The position numbers and the translations under genes are program-made. Below, one piece after another: positions 20,475-24,290 of a stretch of 24,290 bases of DNA. The DNA comes from JBBROS01 sp038229135. GTDB taxonomy: Bacteria > Pseudomonadota > Alphaproteobacteria > Acetobacterales > Acetobacteraceae. The stretch spans positions 1 through 24,290 of the forward strand of contig JBBROS010000051.1 in the NCBI GenBank assembly GCA_038229135.1, given 5' to 3'. The notes under the pieces are model-generated. The model had not been told where the DNA came from. It saw only the letters and a list, made by a program, of their open reading frames with translations, and did no database searches. The stretch's first letter is position 1. Each line of letters begins with the position of its first letter.

Positions 20475-23400
20475 TTACGCCGCCCGCCGCCGCCACAGCC
20501 CCAGCCCGGCCAGCGCCGAGGCCAGCACCGCCAAGGACCCGGGCTCCGGCACCGCCGTCCCGCCCCCCGTGCCCCCCGTGCCGCCATCCACCACACTGCC
20601 CCGCAGCACCAGCAGCGTATCCGCCACCGCCGCATCGTAGCCGCTGTCGTTGGACCCACGGCCCACCAGCCGGATCGTCTCGCTGAACGACCCGACGGCG
20701 CCCGTGTCGAACCCCACCGTCAGCGCCGCTGTGCTCTGCCCGGCGCCCAGGCCCCCGAACGCGTCGAACCCACTCAGCGAGAACGCGGCGCTCGAGCTCA
20801 CCACCTGGTAGAACCCGCCCAGCAGGTCCGACAGCCCCGCCGCAAAGTTGTAGGCGTAGAGGTTGCCCACCTCCCCCAGCGCCCCCTGCGTCACGTTCCC
20901 GAAATCGAGCGTGTAGCTGTTCGTCGCCCCGCTGAAGCTCCCGAAGCCCGAGAGCTTGCCGAACGCGCTCACCGCGTAGTTGTTCACCTTGCCCAGCAGG
21001 CTCAGCGGCGCCGAGGCCACCGCCACGTCCGCCAGATCCGCATTGTGGCTCGCCAGCAGCAGCCCGGCGCTCCCCGACTTGCTTCCGGCGATGCCCGTGT
21101 CCAGCGCCACCGACAAGGACCCGCTGGACCCCGCCGCCACGCCGCTGCCCAGCGTCCCGCTGCCCGTGAACCCGGCGCTCACCGTGCCGAACCCACCCGT
21201 CAGCACGTCCGTCAGCGCACCCGCGGCCGTGTTGCCCACAGTCACGGTCTTCGTTGCCGTGTCGCCCACGTGCACCGTGCCGAAGTTCACCGGGTTGGGC
21301 GACACGCTCGCAACCGCCGCGGCATACACCTTGCCGCTCACCGCCACGCTGCCGCCGGTCAGCGCCGCGTCCGCGGCCCCGGTCGTGCCCGCGCCCGTCG
21401 AGGCGAAGGTCACTGCCTGCGACCCGCCGAACGTCCCGGCCGTGGCCGTGTTCAGCGCCACCTTCAGCGTCGACGAGTCCGTCCCCCCCGCCACCAGGTT
21501 CGCCACCGCCCCGGCCGACGTGAACCCGCTCGGCGCGGCGCCCAGCCCCGCCTTCAACCCCTCCGTGAAGGCGTCCGGCGAGGTGTTCGTGATCGACACC
21601 GAACCGCTCGCCGTGCCACCCACCCGCGCCGCCAGCGCCACGCTCGGGGTGTTCACCGTCGGGCTCGCGAGCCGATACGCCGCCCCCGTCACCGCCACGT
21701 CCTGAGTGCCGAGGTCCGTCACCACGCCCCCCGCGAACGCCGTCCCGTCCGACCCGAACCGCAGCGTCGCCGCGCCGTTCTTGGACCCGGCCGTGCTCGT
21801 GTCGATCCCAACCACCACGCCCGTCGTGTTCGTCCCCTGCGGCGCGAGGCTCGAGGCGCCCGGCCCGAACCCGCCGCTGGCCGTGACGCCACCCGTGGTG
21901 TCCACGGCACTTGCCACCAGGCTTTCCGTGAAGGCCCCGGCCGGCGCGGTGTTGCTGATGCTGAGCGCCTGGGACGCCACGCTGCCTACCCGCACGTTCC
22001 CGAACGCCACCGGCTGCGCCGTGTTGATCTGCGGCGCCGCCAGGTTCGTCACCGTCGCCGTCACCGTGCCGCTCACCGCCGCGTTCTGGTCCGCGAGCGC
22101 CGTGTTGCCGAGCCCGCTCGCAGTCCCGTTCGATGTCTGCTTCACCTGCACCGTGCCGCTCACCACGCCGGCCGTGGTGGTGTTGACCGAAAGCTTCATG
22201 CTGCTCGCGTCCGTGCTCCCAGCCGCCAGGTTCACGATGCTCCCGCTCGTGCTCACCCCCACCGAGCCCGTGTTCGTGTAGGTGCCGAACGCGCTGTCCA
22301 GCCCCTCCGAGAACGCCCCGGTCGGCGCCGTGTTCGTGATGCTCAGGCTCCGCGTCTGCACCCCGGTGCCCACGTGCAGCACCCCGAAGCTCACCGGCGC
22401 GATCGTGCTCGAGCTGGCCAGGTTGAACGCTGTCCCGTTCACCGTCACCGCCTGCCCGGCCAGCGCCGTGTTGCCGAGGCTGTTCACCCCCGCCGCGTTG
22501 GACGTGAAGCCGAGGTTCACCGTCCCGGTCTTCGCCCCGCCCGTGCCCGCCGTGAGCCCGACCGAGATCCCGGTGCTGCTGCCCCCCGCCGCAAGCCCCG
22601 TGAACCCCCCGCTCGCCGTGGCACTCCCCGTCGTGCCCGACACCGCCCCGTCCAGCTTCTCGCTGAAGGCGCTCACCGGCGCCGTGTTCCCGATCGTCAG
22701 CACCGACGTCGGCGTGGCCCCCACGTGGAAGTTGCCCAGGTTCACCGTCGTCGGCGCCACGCTGGCCTTCGCGTAGTTGTAGCCCACCCCCGTCAGCGCC
22801 ACCGTCTGGTCGGCCACGTTGCTGAAGTTGTTGACCACCTTGATGCTCTGCCCGGTCAGCGCCCCGGCCGTCGCCACCGTCACGTCATACGGCCCGCTCG
22901 TGGCCCCTGCCGCCACCGGCCCCCAGTTCTGTGCATTGACCCCCGTGCCGAACAGCGCCGGGTTCGTCACCCCGGTGGTCTGGATGGCGCCCCGCAGCGC
23001 CGGGCCGGTGGTGCCGGTGTTGGCGATGTTGAAGCTCGCCGTCCCGCCGCTCGTCGGGTGCGCGGCGTCGGCCGCATGGAACTCGCCCAGCGCCAGCGTC
23101 GGCGCGGCACTCGTGCCGTTGGTCACCTTCGCGCCCGTGATGGCGTGCGCCACGTTGCCCGAGGCCAGGATCTGCCCGGTGCCCGTCACGCCCGCCCGCT
23201 TGTCGAACGCGTTGCCGGTGCCGAAACCGGCGTTCGTGTAGTCGCTGGACACGGTCACGTTGCTGGTGCCCAGCGCCAAAGTCCCGTTCTGCGCCAGCGT
23301 GCCCACCGTGTTGGCCGTGGGTGCCCCCGCGAAGCTCGCGGTCGCCCCCGCATCGACCCGCAGCGTGCCCGTGCCCGCAATGCCCGTGGCCAAGGTCAGC

Positions 23401-24290
23401 GTGCCGCCATTGGCCGCGACAGTGCCCGAGTTGGCCACTGCCGACCCGTTCGTCGGCGCCAGCGTGCCGAAGCCCGTGGTGGTGCCCGAGTTCGTGTAGG
23501 ATTTGGGCGCCAGCGTGCCCCCGCCCAGCTCCATCAGGCCCGCATTGGAAAGGTTGTTCGTCGTCGCGTAGTTCTGCCCGCTCAGCACATGCAGTTGCCC
23601 ACCGGTGGCGTTGGTCGCCAGCGTGGTCTGGATGTCCGTGTAGCTGCCGGCGGACCCGGCCTGGATCTTCGACCCGGCGCCGTCCAGCACCAGGTTCGCT
23701 GCGTTGGTGGTGATCGCGCCGCCGACGAGCGAGACCGTGGCGCCCCCTCCCGTGGACACTGCGCGGTAGGTGCCGCCGGTCAGGGTCCCGCCCACATTGT
23801 TCGTAAGCGATGCGGAGCCGTTGAAGGTGACGGCGCTGCCGTTCAGTGCGGCCACCTCGCCGTTGTTGGTGGTGGCGCCGGCGTTGACGACCAGCCCGCC
23901 GGAGCCGCTGCCGCGCAGGACACCGCTTGCGGCATTGGTGATCGGAAGGCTCAGGGTCAGCGCGTTGGACTGGCTGGCATCGACGATGCCGCCGTTGACC
24001 AAGGACAGCCCGGCATTGGCAAAGATCTGCCCGGCACCAGTGATGATGTTGTCGGTGTTGGTCAGCACCGTGCTCGCCGAATTGGAGTAGATGCGGTTCT
24101 GCGGGTTGTTCGACAGCACCACCTTTCCACCCCCGCTCAGCGTGGCGCCTCCAGGGGCGATCAACAGGTCCGTCAGGTTGCCGGCCGAGTTCAGCGCCAC
24201 CGTGCCCGCGTTGTTGATCGCACCACTCAGCGTGATGGAGCTGTTGTTGCCGACGTTGACCCTGGTGCCCGCGGCGACGGTCAGCGGCGC
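20475..24290 (-). CDS. Giant PEP-CTERM protein with choice-of-anchor-D-like repeats (5' end outside window)
   Basis: The frame is open to the right edge, so at least 1,271 residues are encoded here and the start is missing. The visible N-terminal third (about 23050-24290) is Gly/Asn/Thr-rich beta-helix-like sequence (NNAGTVAL, GLMELGGGTLAP, GTVAANGGTLTLA), as in autotransporter-type passengers. The rest holds about six Ig-like modules opening with forms such as VNLGNFHVGAT, VSFGVLHVGTG, VAFGNVRVGSV and VNFGTVHVGDT, followed by TNTAP and AFSEGL motifs, near 22740, 22400, 22010, 21650, 21290 and 20905. The C-terminus is a PEP-CTERM sorting signal: Gly/Thr-rich linker, VPEPGS, a hydrophobic helix and WRRRAA. 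It should be processed by an exosortase/EpsH-type enzyme and exported to the envelope or extracellular matrix; no exosortase gene is in the window. Cys is absent in the parts read. Confidence 0.88.
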   Translation of the reverse strand, partial: APLTVAAGTRVNVGNNSSITLSGAINNAGTVALNSAGNLTDLLIAPGGATLSGGGKVVLSNNPQNRIYSNSASTVLTNTDNIITGAGQIFANAGLSLVNGGIVDASQSNALTLSLPITNAASGVLRGSGSGGLVVNAGATTNNGEVAALNGSAVTFNGSASLTNNVGGTLTGGTYRAVSTGGGATVSLVGGAITTNAANLVLDGAGSKIQAGSAGSYTDIQTTLATNATGGQLHVLSGQNYATTNNLSNAGLMELGGGTLAPKSYTNSGTTTGFGTLAPTNGSAVANSGTVAANGGTLTLATGIAGTGTLRVDAGATASFAGAPTANTVGTLAQNGTLALGTSNVTVSSDYTNAGFGTGNAFDKRAGVTGTGQILASGNVAHAITGAKVTNGTSAAPTLALGEFHAADAAHPTSGGTASFNIANTGTTGPALRGAIQTTGVTNPALFGTGVNAQNWGPVAAGATSGPYDVTVATAGALTGQSIKVVNNFSNVADQTVALTGVGYNYAKASVAPTTVNLGNFHVGATPTSVLTIGNTAPVSAFSEKLDGAVSGTTGSATASGGFTGLAAGGSSTGISVGLTAGTGGAKTGTVNLGFTSNAAGVNSLGNTALAGQAVTVNGTAFNLASSSTIAPVSFGVLHVGTGVQTRSLSITNTAPTGAFSEGLDSAFGTYTNTGSVGVSTSGSIVNLAAGSTDASSMKLSVNTTTAGVVSGTVQVKQTSNGTASGLGNTALADQNAAVSGTVTATVTNLAAPQINTAQPVAFGNVRVGSVASQALSISNTAPAGAFTESLVASAVDTTGGVTASGGFGPGASSLAPQGTNTTGVVVGIDTSTAGSKNGAATLRFGSDGTAFAGGVVTDLGTQDVAVTGAAYRLASPTVNTPSVALAARVGGTASGSVSITNTSPDAFTEGLKAGLGAAPSGFTSAGAVANLVAGGTDSSTLKVALNTATAGTFGGSQAVTFASTGAGTTGAADAALTGGSVAVSGKVYAAAVASVSPNPVNFGTVHVGDTATKTVTVGNTAAGALTDVLTGGFGTVSAGFTGSGTLGSGVAAGSSGSLSVALDTGIAGSKSGSAGLLLASHNADLADVAVASAPLSLLGKVNNYAVSAFGKLSGFGSFSGATNSYTLDFGNVTQGALGEVGNLYAYNFAAGLSDLLGGFYQVVSSSAAFSLSGFDAFGGLGAGQSTAALTVGFDTGAVGSFSETIRLVGRGSNDSGYDAAVADTLLVLRGSVVDGGTGGTGGGTAVPEPGSLAVLASALAGLGLWRRRAA

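Overview
The window is a very GC-rich (third codon positions almost all G or C), gene-dense piece of a bacterial chromosome. Gene content (RsmB, prokaryotic GshB, a retropepsin-like DTGAS protease with an N-terminal anchor, a hexapeptide acyltransferase of the phosphonate-operon type, a COG0523/CobW GTPase, a PEP-CTERM protein) points to an alphaproteobacterium, most likely in the Acetobacteraceae/Rhodospirillales. This placement is inference from family resemblance; no rRNA or tRNA gene is present to fix it.

Left part (1-3740): rsmB on the plus strand converges on a class I-type bacterial cytochrome P450 gene on the minus strand. Behind the P450 is a less GC-rich, apparently broken minus-strand locus (2720-3476) whose two halves lie in different frames. 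Next comes a plus-strand run (3741-6927): cyclase/kynurenine-formamidase-like hydrolase, periplasmic binding protein of the branched-chain amino acid class, a truncated PhnD-like secreted protein, and a phosphonate-type hexapeptide acetyltransferase. A 98-residue membrane protein (minus) meets the acetyltransferase tail to tail and is divergent from gshB.

Middle (7313-11663, plus): gshB, rpe and a heparinase II/III-like gene that starts with TTG inside the rpe stop, then a 12-unit heptanucleotide array and a membrane-anchored aspartic protease. From 17918 down to 11859 runs a tightly overlapping six-gene minus-strand operon: glutathione S-transferase, glyoxalase-like (VOC) protein, GT4 glycosyltransferase, O-antigen ligase-like membrane protein, CobW GTPase, WD40 protein. 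Every junction overlaps or is joined by TGATG/TTGA/ATGA-type coupling. Two coding-linked tandem repeats lie in this operon (15 bp at the start of the glycosyltransferase, 26-27 bp at the end of cobW).

Right part (17919-24290): divergently from the operon, an omega-amino acid:pyruvate-type class III aminotransferase overlaps a substrate-binding-domain protein that lacks a signal peptide. A repeat-rich 450-bp gap follows. The window ends in a very long minus-strand PEP-CTERM surface protein with repeated choice-of-anchor-D-like modules, whose 5' end lies beyond the right edge.

I see no phage, IS transposase, CRISPR array, tRNA or rRNA. The most unusual material is repeat biology: a three-copy GC hairpin family placed directly behind genes, a heptamer array with G-quadruplex-capable sequence, a 40-bp dispersed repeat, and tandem duplication across a stop/start junction that yields a chain of coupled mini-ORFs. 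I did not find a convincing new defence or biosynthetic system.
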